From: Stutzerimonas stutzeri | Lineage (GTDB): Bacteria > Pseudomonadota > Gammaproteobacteria > Pseudomonadales > Pseudomonadaceae | Assembly (NCBI RefSeq): GCF_000590475.1 | Contig: NZ_CP007441.1 | Span: forward strand, 1,300,091-1,364,090 | Direction: 5' to 3' | Length of the DNA: 64,000 nucleotides | Shown here: positions 40,160 to 48,948 of the stretch, piece after piece | How the letters are laid out: the number at the start of each line of letters is the position of its first letter | Numbering within the stretch: the first letter of the stretch is position 1 | Made by a program: the position numbers and the translations under genes | The notes under the pieces: model-generated | Told to the model about the DNA's origin: nothing | What the model saw: only the letters and a program-made list of their open reading frames with translations | Database searches by the model: none

Positions 40160-42862
40160 TCAGATAACGATGCTGCTCGGCGAAGGTTGGCGCTCGTTGT
40201 CCTGCGACAGCTGCTGGATCATGGCCTGCTGCAGCTGAATGCACAGCTGCGGATCCGACAACGGTTGATTGTCCGCATTGGTGACGAAGAACACGTCTTC
40301 CACGCGCTCGCCAAGCGTCGCAATCTTGGCGTTCTGCACTGACAGATCGAAATCCAGGAACAGCTGGCCGATGCGTGCCAGCAGACCCGGGCGATCAGGT
40401 GCGACCACTTCGATGATCGTCTGCGGGCGCTGCATGTCGTTGTGGATGGTGACCTGCGGCGGAAACGCGAAATGCTTGAGCTGCCGCGGCACCCGCTTCT
40501 GGATGATCGTCAGGTAGTCGTCCGGATTGCGTAGCGCATCGATCAGGCCTTGGCGAATTTCCTCGGTACGTTCGGGGTCGTTGCCGATGGGGGTGCCGTC
40601 GGCATCCAGAACGATGTAAGTATCCAGCGTGAATTGGCTGCTCGACGTGATGATCCGGGCGTCATGAATGTTCAGGTTCAACTGATCCATGGCTGCTACG
40701 GTCACGGCGAAGAAGTCATGCTGATCCGGCGCGTAAATGAAAATCTGCGTGCCGCCTTCGAATTCGCGCTGGGTGGTTTCCTTGATCAGCACCAGCGGGC
40801 CACCGTCGCTCGGGTGATCGATGATGGCTTCGGTATGCCAGGCGACGTCGGTGGAGCTGTGTCGCATGAAGTAATCATCACCCAGCTGCGACCAGAGCTG
40901 TTCGGCGTCGTCCGGATCGGTGCCGTTGCGCACCAGATTGTCGAGCGCGGCGCGCTGGGTCTGACGAATCTGTTCCTCGCGCCCTAGCGGGTTCTCCAGG
41001 CCGCGCCTGAGCGCCCGTTTGGTTTCGGTGTACAGCTGGCGCAGCAGGCTGGCCCGCCAGGAATTCCAGAGGGTCGGGTTGGTTGCGTTGATATCCGCCA
41101 CTGTCAGCACGTACAGGTAGTCGAGGTGAGTCTCGTCGCCGACCTGTTGGGCGAAATCGTTGATTACCTGCGGGTCGGAGAGATCCTTGCGCTGCGCGGT
41201 GGTGGACATCACCAGGTGATTTTCCACCAGCCAAACCACCAAGCGCGTATCCCATGCTGGAAGCTTGTGGCGCAAGCAGAATTCCTGAGCGTCCACCGCG
41301 CCCAGCTCCGAATGATCCCCGCCCCGGCCCTTGGCGATATCGTGATAGAGGCCCGCGATGTAGATGAGCTCGGGCTTGGGCAGCCGCTCCACCAGCTTAC
41401 TGGCCAGTGGATACTTCTCGGCGACGCCGGGTTTGCTCAGTTTTCGCAGATACTTGATGACGTTGAGCGTGTGGGCGTCGACGGTATAGATATGGAAGAG
41501 GTCATGCTGCATCTGTCCGACAATATGGCCGAACTCGGGCAAATAGCGCCCCAGAATGCCATAGCGGTTCATCCGCCGGAGATTGCGATGGATGCCTTCC
41601 TTGCACTTGAACAGTTCGATGAACAGGCTGGTGTTGCGAATGTCGCTGCGGAAATCATCGTCGATGAGGTGGCGATGATCGCGCAGCAGACGAATGGTCT
41701 CGGCACGGACGCCTTGAATTTCAGGGTGTTGCGCCAATAGTACGAAGATCTCCAGAATTGCGAAGGGTCTGCGCTTGAACACCGAATCATCGGTCACTTC
41801 GAGATAACTGTCGCGCACCAGGAAGCGACTATTGAGCGGCACGGCATCACCGCTGTCTCCTTCCCAGAGAATGACCTCTGCGAAATGTTGACCGACCAGA
41901 TCGCTGAGCTCGGAAATACTCATGACGACGCGGTAGTACTTCTGCATGAAGCGCTCAATTGCTAGCTTGGCGTCGTTGTCTTCATAGCCGAGGAGGGCGG
42001 CCAGGCTGCGCTGGTGGTCGAACAGCAGGCGATCCTCGGCGCGCCCGGCGAGCATGTGCAGCCCGTAACGGACACGCCAGATGAATTCCTGGCTGGAGAC
42101 CAGCAGGGAGTATTCGCTTTCAGTCAGGAAGCCCTGGTCGAGGATTGCGCTCAAATTCAGGCTGCCAAGCTGTCGCCGTGCAATCCACAGGATCGTCTGG
42201 ATGTCACGTAGCCCGCCGGGCGAACCTTTGACGTTCGGCTCCAGGTTGTATTCGGTGTTGTTGTATTTGGAATGGCGTGCTGCTTGCTCGTTACGCTTGG
42301 CGAGAAAGAATTCTTTGCTCGGCCACATTTCGGATGGGCTGGTGACTTTCAGCATGTTCTGTCGCAGGCGCTCGGGACCGGCAATCGTGCGGCTTTCCAT
42401 CAAGTTGGTAATAACCGTCAGGTCCGCACGCGCCTCTTCGGCGCACTCCTGAACCGAGCGCACACTCTGACCAACTTCCAGCCCGATATCCCAAAGCAGT
42501 GTCAGGAATCCTTCGATGGAGCCGCGAAATTTCTCGTGATCGCCGTTATCGAGCAAAATCAGCAGATCGATGTCGGAATAGGGGTGCAGTTCGCCGCGGC
42601 CGTAACCGCCCACGGCCACCAGGGCGATATCAGCATCGTCGCACCAGTCGAAACGGCCCCAGGCGGCTCGCAGAATCTGGTCGACGAACCAGGCGCGGTC
42701 TTCGATCAGGCGACGGATATCGTGACCCGCTAGAAAGCGTGCATCGAGCACCTCTCGGGCATTACGAGTGACTTTCTTGAAGGCCGCGATGGGGCTTGCC
42801 TTGAGCGCCAGCTCTGCCTGGAACTGACCGCCATCGAATAGCTCTGGATCAACCGGATGCAT
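40160..42862 (-). CDS. glnD: Bifunctional uridylyltransferase/uridylyl-removing enzyme GlnD
   Basis: 900 residues. The nucleotidyltransferase domain has GGYGRGELHPYSDIDLL at 85-101 with the DxD catalytic pair. An HD domain carries HDIAKGRGGDHSELG near 500 for deuridylylation. Two C-terminal ACT domains (about 700-780 and 815-890) sense glutamine; the second includes APDRPGLLARIGQLFLDFDL. It uridylylates PII (GlnB/GlnK) under nitrogen limitation and reverses it when glutamine is high. Lies downstream of map on the same strand, separated by 36 bases. Confidence 0.97.
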   Translation of the reverse strand: MHPVDPELFDGGQFQAELALKASPIAAFKKVTRNAREVLDARFLAGHDIRRLIEDRAWFVDQILRAAWGRFDWCDDADIALVAVGGYGRGELHPYSDIDLLILLDNGDHEKFRGSIEGFLTLLWDIGLEVGQSVRSVQECAEEARADLTVITNLMESRTIAGPERLRQNMLKVTSPSEMWPSKEFFLAKRNEQAARHSKYNNTEYNLEPNVKGSPGGLRDIQTILWIARRQLGSLNLSAILDQGFLTESEYSLLVSSQEFIWRVRYGLHMLAGRAEDRLLFDHQRSLAALLGYEDNDAKLAIERFMQKYYRVVMSISELSDLVGQHFAEVILWEGDSGDAVPLNSRFLVRDSYLEVTDDSVFKRRPFAILEIFVLLAQHPEIQGVRAETIRLLRDHRHLIDDDFRSDIRNTSLFIELFKCKEGIHRNLRRMNRYGILGRYLPEFGHIVGQMQHDLFHIYTVDAHTLNVIKYLRKLSKPGVAEKYPLASKLVERLPKPELIYIAGLYHDIAKGRGGDHSELGAVDAQEFCLRHKLPAWDTRLVVWLVENHLVMSTTAQRKDLSDPQVINDFAQQVGDETHLDYLYVLTVADINATNPTLWNSWRASLLRQLYTETKRALRRGLENPLGREEQIRQTQRAALDNLVRNGTDPDDAEQLWSQLGDDYFMRHSSTDVAWHTEAIIDHPSDGGPLVLIKETTQREFEGGTQIFIYAPDQHDFFAVTVAAMDQLNLNIHDARIITSSSQFTLDTYIVLDADGTPIGNDPERTEEIRQGLIDALRNPDDYLTIIQKRVPRQLKHFAFPPQVTIHNDMQRPQTIIEVVAPDRPGLLARIGQLFLDFDLSVQNAKIATLGERVEDVFFVTNADNQPLSDPQLCIQLQQAMIQQLSQDNERQPSPSSIVI

Positions 42863-42898
42863 GCCTTCGTCCTCGTGAAACTGCGAATCGACCAGCGA

Positions 42899-43681
42899 TC
42901 AGGCCGACATGCGGGCGATGCTGTCATCGCTGCGCAGGGTAAAGATTTCATAACCATCAGCGGTGACCAGAATGGTGTGCTCCCACTGAGCGGAGAGCTT
43001 GCGATCCTTGGTGATGGCCGTCCAGCCGTCCCCGAGCAGGCGGGTCTCCGAGCGCCCCTGGTTGATCATCGGCTCAATAGTGAAGGTCATCCCTTCCTTA
43101 AGCTCCAGGCCAGTCCCGGCGCGGCCGTAATGCAACACCTGAGGCTCCTCGTGGAAGACCTTGCCGATGCCGTGCCCGCAGTATTCACGGACGACCGAAA
43201 AGCCGTTCTTCTCGGCATGCTTCTGAATCACTTCGCCAATGTCACCGAGGCGCGCGCCGGGGCGGACGATCTCTATACCTTTATAGAGGCATTCCTGAGT
43301 CACCTTACAGAGGCGCTCAGCCCATTCCGGGGCCCTGCCGACGATGAACATCCTGCTGGTATCGCCGTGGTAGCCATCCTTGATGACAGTGATGTCGATA
43401 TTGAGGATGTCGCCATCCTTCAAAGGCTTGTCGTTGGGGATGCCATGGCAGACCACATGGTTGATCGAGGTGCAGATCGACTTAGGGAAGCCCTTGTAGT
43501 TGAGCGGCGCCGGTATGGCCTGCTGAACGTTGACGATGTGGTCGTGGCAGAGGCGGTCGAGTTCATCGGTAGTGACGCCCGGCTTGACATGCTCACCGAT
43601 CATTTCAAGCACCTCGGCGGCCAGGCGACCGGCAATGCGCATTTTCTCGATATCTTCAGGCGTCTTGATGGAAACGGTCAT
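42899..43681 (-). CDS. map: Methionine aminopeptidase type I
   Basis: 260 residues. The pita-bread metalloprotease fold has metal ligands recognisable in ILNIDITVIKDGYHGDTSRM near 92-111 (two Asp), GHGIGKVFHEEP near 168-179 (His), TIEPMI near 202-207 (Glu) and EHTILVT near 234-240 (Glu). His79-type residue lies in HVVCHGIPN. It removes N-terminal Met from nascent proteins. Divergent from rpsB, the common bacterial arrangement. Confidence 0.97.
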   Translation of the reverse strand: MTVSIKTPEDIEKMRIAGRLAAEVLEMIGEHVKPGVTTDELDRLCHDHIVNVQQAIPAPLNYKGFPKSICTSINHVVCHGIPNDKPLKDGDILNIDITVIKDGYHGDTSRMFIVGRAPEWAERLCKVTQECLYKGIEIVRPGARLGDIGEVIQKHAEKNGFSVVREYCGHGIGKVFHEEPQVLHYGRAGTGLELKEGMTFTIEPMINQGRSETRLLGDGWTAITKDRKLSAQWEHTILVTADGYEIFTLRSDDSIARMSA

Positions 43682-43989
43682 GCAACCCTCTTGGCGCCAA
43701 GAGGCGCAGGCGGAAAAAGAAGAGGCAAATGATAAACCAAAGCGCCCTTGGCCTGCAGGTAACCCTGGGCCGAGCGCGTGGGAACCGGCTTTGGTCTGCG
43801 CTGATGCCTGTGTTCAATATCGGATGGCCGCTAGCCTCGGGTGCATCTTTATGCTATAAAACGCGCCGCTCTGCGGAAGTACCCGTCGAGCCTGACCCCA
43901 CACACGTGTCGACACGGTATCCTGGGTGCTCGCAAGAGTTGGATATCGGGACGCGTGGAGGCCTAACCCGACTTATCTGAGGAAGTCCC
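43682..43989 (+). promoter_or_regulatory. map-rpsB divergent region with rpsB promoter and leader
   Basis: An extended -10 element TGCTATAAA (43852-43860, TATAAA at 43855-43860) sits 129 bases before rpsB, leaving a leader of about 120 bases. That leader is dyad-rich, including GTGTCGACAC near 43907-43916. In other gammaproteobacteria an S2-binding leader mediates autogenous control of rpsB-tsf; a similar role here is inferred. No convincing protein is encoded. Confidence 0.5.
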
Positions 43990-44730
43990 ATGTCTCAAGT
44001 CACTATGCGCGATATGCTGAAGGCCGGTGTGCACTTCGGCCACCAGACCCGTTACTGGAACCCGAAGATGGATAAATACATCTTTGGCGCGCGTAACAAG
44101 ATTCACATCATCAACCTCGAAAAAACCCTGCCGATGTTCAACGACGCATTGCGTTTCGTTGAGAAGCTGGCTGCGGGCAAGAACAAGATTCTGTTCGTCG
44201 GCACCAAGCGTTCCGCTGGCAAAATCGTTCGCGAAGAGGCCGCTCGTTGCGGTTCCCCGTACGTCGATCATCGCTGGTTGGGCGGCATGCTGACCAACTA
44301 CAAGACCATTCGCGCCTCGATCAAGCGCCTGCGTGAGCTGGAAACCCAGTCCCAGGACGGTACCTTCGAGAAGCTGACCAAGAAAGAAGCCCTGATGCGT
44401 ACCCGTGATCTGGAAAAACTGGATCGCAGTCTGGGTGGTATCAAGGACATGGGCGGCCTGCCGGACGCGATGTTCGTTGTTGACGTTGACCACGAGCGCA
44501 TCGCGATCTCCGAAGCCAACAAGCTGGGCATTCCGGTGATCGGCATCGTCGATACCAATAGCAGCCCGGAAGGCGTCGACTACATCATCCCCGGTAATGA
44601 TGATGCCATCCGTGCCGTGCAACTGTATCTGGGCTCCATGGCGGACGCTGTACTGCGTGGCCGTCAGAATGGCGCCGGCGGCGCTGATGAGTTCGTCGAG
44701 GAAGCCGCTCCCGAGGCTGCTCAAGGCTGA
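43990..44730 (+). CDS. rpsB: 30S ribosomal protein S2
   Basis: 246 residues of the normal length. Conserved segments are GVHFGHQTRYWNPKMDKYIF near 14-33 and DHRWLGGMLTNYKTI near 94-108, with the acidic C-terminal tail EEAAPEAAQG. AGGAAG precedes the ATG. S2 joins the small subunit late and bridges to S1. An intrinsic terminator separates it from tsf, so tsf expression depends on read-through or its own promoter. Confidence 0.98.
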   Translation: MSQVTMRDMLKAGVHFGHQTRYWNPKMDKYIFGARNKIHIINLEKTLPMFNDALRFVEKLAAGKNKILFVGTKRSAGKIVREEAARCGSPYVDHRWLGGMLTNYKTIRASIKRLRELETQSQDGTFEKLTKKEALMRTRDLEKLDRSLGGIKDMGGLPDAMFVVDVDHERIAISEANKLGIPVIGIVDTNSSPEGVDYIIPGNDDAIRAVQLYLGSMADAVLRGRQNGAGGADEFVEEAAPEAAQG

Positions 44731-44765
44731 GCGCAACTGCCGCCTAGCTGATACCCGTTGAACAG

Positions 44766-44788
44766 AAAGGGGGCTATGCCCCCTTTTT
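44766..44788 (+). terminator. Intrinsic terminator between rpsB and tsf
   Basis: AAAGGGGGC (44766-44774) pairs with GCCCCCTTT (44778-44786), loop TAT, T run 44784-44788. Confidence 0.9.
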
Positions 44789-44856
44789 GCCACTTCCGAA
44801 TTGATCGTCCGATTGATGGGCGATGATCGAAAATCGAATCGAGAGGATTTGCGAAC

Positions 44857-45726
44857 ATGGCAGAGATCACTGCAGCCCTGGTTAAAGAACTGCGCGAGCG
44901 CACTGGCCAAGGCATGATGGATTGCAAAAAAGCACTTACCGCTGCTGGCGGCGATATCGAAAAAGCCATCGACGACATGCGTGCTGCTGGCGCCATCAAG
45001 GCAGCCAAGAAAGCGGGCAATATCGCTGCTGAAGGCTCTATCGCCGTCAAGGTTGCCGATGACAACAAGCGTGCCGTAATCATCGAAGTTAACTCGCAGA
45101 CCGATTTCCTGGCCCTGCAGGACGATTTCAAGAATTTCGTCAGCAGCAGCGTTGAGAAGGCATTTGCTGAGAAGATGACCGATGCAGCTCCGCTGATCGC
45201 TGCTCAGGAAGCTGATCGCGAGGCGCTGGTCGCCAAGTGCGGCGAGAACGTCAATATTCGCCGCCTGACCACCGTTGAAGCTGACCTGGTTGGTTCCTAT
45301 CTGCACGGGCACCGGATCGGTGTTCTGGTAGCGCTCAAGGGTGGTAGCGTCGAGCTGGCCAAAGAAATTGCCATGCACGTCGCCGCCAGCAACCCTCAGT
45401 TCCTGGATCCGTCGCAGGTTTCCGAGGAAGCCGTTGCGAAGGAAAAAGAAATTTTTCTGGCTCTGAACGAAGACAAGATCAAGGGCAAGCCCGCCGAAAT
45501 CGTCGAGAAGATGGTTGCCGGTCGTATCAGCAAGTTCCTGGCTGAAGCCAGCTTGGTTGAGCAGGCATTCGTCAAGGATCCGGACGTCAAGGTTGGCGAA
45601 TTGGCGAAAAAAGCCGGTGCAGAAATCGTTTCCTTCGTCCGCTACGAAGTAGGCGAAGGCATCGAGCGTGCTGAAGTAGACTTCGCTGCGGAAGTTGCCG
45701 CCCAGGTCGCTGCAACCAAGCAATAA
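44857..45726 (+). CDS. tsf: Elongation factor Ts
   Basis: 289 residues. The UBA-like N-terminal domain has LVKELRERTGQGMMDCKKAL near 8-27. The core contact motif with EF-Tu, NSQTDFLAL, is near 75-83, and HVAASNPQFL lies in the second core subdomain. It exchanges GDP for GTP on EF-Tu. GAGAGGA lies about 8 bases upstream of the ATG. Confidence 0.98.
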   Translation: MAEITAALVKELRERTGQGMMDCKKALTAAGGDIEKAIDDMRAAGAIKAAKKAGNIAAEGSIAVKVADDNKRAVIIEVNSQTDFLALQDDFKNFVSSSVEKAFAEKMTDAAPLIAAQEADREALVAKCGENVNIRRLTTVEADLVGSYLHGHRIGVLVALKGGSVELAKEIAMHVAASNPQFLDPSQVSEEAVAKEKEIFLALNEDKIKGKPAEIVEKMVAGRISKFLAEASLVEQAFVKDPDVKVGELAKKAGAEIVSFVRYEVGEGIERAEVDFAAEVAAQVAATKQ

Positions 45727-45745
45727 GACGCTCTTGTTGTCCTCG

Positions 45746-45779
45746 AAGAGGCTGCCCGCTTACGCGCGCGGCCTCTTTG
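45746..45779 (+). terminator. Hairpin after tsf
   Basis: AAGAGGC (45746-45752) pairs with GCCTCTT (45771-45777), with a GC-rich internal region that pairs further and a short T run. Probable partial terminator between tsf and pyrH. Confidence 0.55.
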
Positions 45780-45921
45780 TCGGACTGGGGCGCAGAAAAG
45801 TATTTTTGCCGCGCTATAGTCAGCGCTTGGCACCAACTCGCGACTGCGCTGTCATAGCGCAGATATTTTCTGGCCGTAGGGTCAGTTTGGTCATACAAAC
45901 GCCGCAGGAGAGACAACGCCA

Positions 45922-46665
45922 ATGGCTCAGCAGATGAGTGCACGCAATCCTCGCTATAAACGCATTCTGCTCAAATTAAGCGGCGAAGCCCTAATGGGTT
46001 CGGAAGATTTCGGCATCGATCCCAAAGTGCTCGATCGCATGGCGCTGGAAGTTGGGCAATTGGTTGGGATCGGCGTAGAGGTTGGTCTGGTCATCGGCGG
46101 AGGCAACCTATTCCGCGGCGCAGCACTTTCTGCAGCTGGTATGGATCGGGTCACCGGTGACCACATGGGCATGCTGGCGACTGTCATGAACTCGTTAGCC
46201 ATGCGGGATGCGCTAGAGCGCTCGAACATCCCTGCACTGGTCATGTCGGCGATTTCCATGGTCGGAGTCACTGATCATTACGACCGTCGTAAGGCGATGC
46301 GTCACCTCAAGAGCGGGGAAGTGGTGATTTTCTCGGCCGGCACCGGCAATCCGTTCTTCACTACTGACTCGGCTGCTTGCCTGCGCGCCATCGAGATTCA
46401 TGCTGACGTCGTACTCAAGGCCACCAAAGTTGATGGTGTGTATACCGCAGATCCTTTCAAGGATCCGAATGCCGAGAAATTCGAGCAATTGACTTATGAT
46501 GATGTGCTCGATCGCAAGCTGGGCGTCATGGACCTGACTGCCATCTGCCTGTGCCGCGACCACAACATGCCGCTGCGGGTGTTCAACATGAACAAGCCCG
46601 GTGCCCTGCTCAATATCGTGCTCGGCGGCGCTGAAGGAACTCTGATCGAGGAACAGAACCAATGA
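45922..46665 (+). CDS. pyrH: UMP kinase
   Basis: 247 residues of the amino-acid-kinase fold, unrelated to eukaryotic UMP/CMP kinases. KLSGEALMG near 18-26 binds phosphate, GGGNLFRG is near 58-65, and GDHMGMLATVMNSLAMRD near 78-95 holds the UMP site. It makes UDP and is allosterically controlled by GTP and UTP. The ATG at 45922 is used; the next Met is residue 5. It overlaps frr by four bases. Confidence 0.97.
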   Translation: MAQQMSARNPRYKRILLKLSGEALMGSEDFGIDPKVLDRMALEVGQLVGIGVEVGLVIGGGNLFRGAALSAAGMDRVTGDHMGMLATVMNSLAMRDALERSNIPALVMSAISMVGVTDHYDRRKAMRHLKSGEVVIFSAGTGNPFFTTDSAACLRAIEIHADVVLKATKVDGVYTADPFKDPNAEKFEQLTYDDVLDRKLGVMDLTAICLCRDHNMPLRVFNMNKPGALLNIVLGGAEGTLIEEQNQ

Positions 46666-47219
46666 TCAACGAGATCAAGCAAGACGCTCAGGAACGTATG
46701 AAAAAGACCCTGGAATCGCTAGGGCATGCGTTCGCCAAGATTCGTACCGGTCGTGCTCATCCGAGCATTCTTGACGGCGTTATGGTGTCGTATTACGGCA
46801 GTGATACACCTCTGCGTCAAATTGCCAACGTTACGGCAGAGGACTCGCGCACCCTGGCCCTTACCGTCTTTGATAGAGGCATGATTCAGGCTGTTGAAAA
46901 AGCGATCATGACTTCTGATCTGGGCTTGAACCCGGCTACGGCCGGCACCACCATCCGCGTGCCAATGCCTGCGCTTACCGAAGAGACACGTAAGGGGTAC
47001 ACCAAGCAGGCCCGTTCGGAAGCCGAAAATGCTCGTGTCGCGGTGCGTAATATCCGCCGTGATGCCATCGCCCAGCTCAAGGATCTGGTGAAGGAGAAGG
47101 AAATCAGTGAAGACGAGGAACGCCGAGGCCAAGACGACGTTCAAAAGCTGACCGACAAGTATGTTGCGGAAATCGACAAGGCGCTTGAAGGCAAGGAAAA
47201 CGACCTGATGGCTGTTTGA
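46662..47219 (+). CDS. frr: Ribosome recycling factor
   Basis: 185 residues, the standard length. Features are the three-helix bundle pattern, the conserved TGRAHPSILDGVMVSYYG near 28-45, and the C-terminal RRGQDDVQKLTDKYVAEID near 154-172. It splits post-termination ribosomes with EF-G. The ATGA overlap with pyrH shows coupling. Confidence 0.98.
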   Translation: MINEIKQDAQERMKKTLESLGHAFAKIRTGRAHPSILDGVMVSYYGSDTPLRQIANVTAEDSRTLALTVFDRGMIQAVEKAIMTSDLGLNPATAGTTIRVPMPALTEETRKGYTKQARSEAENARVAVRNIRRDAIAQLKDLVKEKEISEDEERRGQDDVQKLTDKYVAEIDKALEGKENDLMAV

Positions 47220-47377
47220 TGGTGCTGTACCGGACTTCGTCCGTACTGCTCACGTCGGAGCGCGCCAACCCGGTCGGGATCGAGGCGCGAGGGGCTAACC
47301 AGTCGTATCCCCGGAAATTGCCGCGGGTAATTTCTCCCATTGTTCGCAGCGTGATTGAGCGCAGGTAGAGTCGTTTC

Positions 47378-48139
47378 ATGGAAAAGGTCAGGCAGATTGC
47401 CGGGCGGAATGTACCCCGTCATGTCGCAGTCATCATGGATGGCAACAATCGCTGGGCAAAACGGCGTCTTTTGCCGGGCGTGGCCGGGCACAAGGCGGGT
47501 GTCGATGCGGTGCGAGCCGTCATCGAAGTGTGCGCCGAAGCGGGTGTCGAGGTACTGACGTTGTTCGCCTTCTCCAGCGAGAACTGGCAGCGGCCGGCCG
47601 AGGAGGTCGGTGCGCTGATGGAGCTGTTTCTGACCGCGTTGCGCCGCGAGGCGCGCAAGCTCAATGAAAACGGCATCAGTTTGCGGATCATTGGTGATCG
47701 CTCGCGCTTCCATCCCGAGCTGCAGACCGCAATGCTCGAAGCCGAAGAAATGACCGCCGGCCCTGGACGTTTCGTGCTTCAGGTGGCCGCCAACTATGGT
47801 GGCCAATGGGATATTCTCCAGGCCGCCCAGCGAATGGCTCGTGAAGCGCAGGCGGGGCGCCTCGATCCTAGCGACGTCTCGCCGGCTCTTTTCCAGAGCT
47901 ATCTCGCCACCGGTGATATGCCGTTACCTGATCTTTGCATTCGCACCGGTGGCGAGCGCCGCATCAGCAATTTCCTACTGTGGCAACTGGCTTACGCCGA
48001 GTTGTATTTTTCCGATCTGTTCTGGCCGGATTTCAAACACGATGCCATGCGCTCCGCACTGGCCGATTTCGCCAAGCGCCAGCGGCGTTTCGGTAAGACC
48101 GGTGATCAGGTTGAGACGGAGGTCCGAGCAGAATGCTGA
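47378..48139 (+). CDS. uppS: Isoprenyl transferase / undecaprenyl-diphosphate synthase
   Basis: 253 residues of the cis-prenyltransferase family. The catalytic Asp lies in AVIMDGNNRWAKRR near 18-31, SSENWQRP is near 73-80, and IRTGGERRISNFLLWQLAYA near 187-206 binds substrate. The usual DGNGRWA appears here as DGNNRWA, common in pseudomonads. It makes the C55 carrier for peptidoglycan, O-antigen and capsule. It overlaps cdsA by seven bases. Confidence 0.96.
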   Translation: MEKVRQIAGRNVPRHVAVIMDGNNRWAKRRLLPGVAGHKAGVDAVRAVIEVCAEAGVEVLTLFAFSSENWQRPAEEVGALMELFLTALRREARKLNENGISLRIIGDRSRFHPELQTAMLEAEEMTAGPGRFVLQVAANYGGQWDILQAAQRMAREAQAGRLDPSDVSPALFQSYLATGDMPLPDLCIRTGGERRISNFLLWQLAYAELYFSDLFWPDFKHDAMRSALADFAKRQRRFGKTGDQVETEVRAEC

Positions 48140-48948
48140 AGCAACGCGTCATTACCGCAGCTGTCTTGCTACCGATCGCACTGATCGGTTTCTTCCTGCT
48201 CGAAGGGCTCGCATTCGCCTTGTTCATTGGTGTTGTGGTGGTGCTGGGTGGCTGGGAGTGGGCGCGCTTGGCGGGATATGCCAGTCAGGTTGCACGGATT
48301 GGCTATGCCGTAGTCGTCGCGCTGCTGTTGATCTTGCTGTATCGATTGCAGGCGGCTGCCGCCTGGCTGCTCCCGCTCAGTGTGGTTTGGTGGCTGGCTG
48401 CAACGGCCCTGGTGCTCGGTTACCCAGGTAGCCAGCGCCATTGGGGTGGTCGCGTGGGTAGCCTGGTGATCGGCTTATTGATTTTGTTGCCGGCGTGGCA
48501 GGCATTGGTGCAGCTCAAGCAGTGGCCGCAAGGCAACTGGCTGATCGTGGCAGTGATGGTCCTGGTCTGGGCCGCCGATATTGGGGCCTATTTTTCCGGC
48601 AAAGCTCTGGGGCGTCGTAAACTGGCGCCTCAGGTCAGTCCGGGCAAGAGCTGGGAAGGCCTGATCGGTGGGCTCATCACCAGCCTGCTGATTACGCTCG
48701 GCGTTGGACTTTATCGGGGATGGTCACCGCGAGAGCTGGTGTTGGCCCTGCTCGGTGCTGCCCTGGTCGTCGTGATTTCGGTCGTGGGTGATCTGACCGA
48801 AAGCATGTTCAAGCGCAGTTCGGGTATCAAGGACAGTAGTCAGTTGTTACCGGGGCATGGCGGTGTGATGGACCGTATCGACAGCCTAACCGCTGCGGTG
48901 CCGGTTTTCACCGTTCTGCTATGGCTGGCTGGCTGGGGCGCGTGGTGA
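48133..48948 (+). CDS. cdsA: Phosphatidate cytidylyltransferase
   Basis: 271 residues with about eight transmembrane helices and the CDP-diacylglycerol synthase signature SMFKRSSGIKDSSQLLPGHG near 224-243, followed by GVMDRIDSL. It makes CDP-diacylglycerol, the precursor of all phospholipids, in the inner membrane. Overlaps both neighbours. Confidence 0.96.
   Translation: MLKQRVITAAVLLPIALIGFFLLEGLAFALFIGVVVVLGGWEWARLAGYASQVARIGYAVVVALLLILLYRLQAAAAWLLPLSVVWWLAATALVLGYPGSQRHWGGRVGSLVIGLLILLPAWQALVQLKQWPQGNWLIVAVMVLVWAADIGAYFSGKALGRRKLAPQVSPGKSWEGLIGGLITSLLITLGVGLYRGWSPRELVLALLGAALVVVISVVGDLTESMFKRSSGIKDSSQLLPGHGGVMDRIDSLTAAVPVFTVLLWLAGWGAW

Noticed and set aside
43963..45723. 586-codon open frame on the minus strand across rpsB and tsf
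   Set aside because: Antisense to two universally conserved genes with strong codon bias; the long frame is a by-product of GC-rich codon use and resembles no protein.
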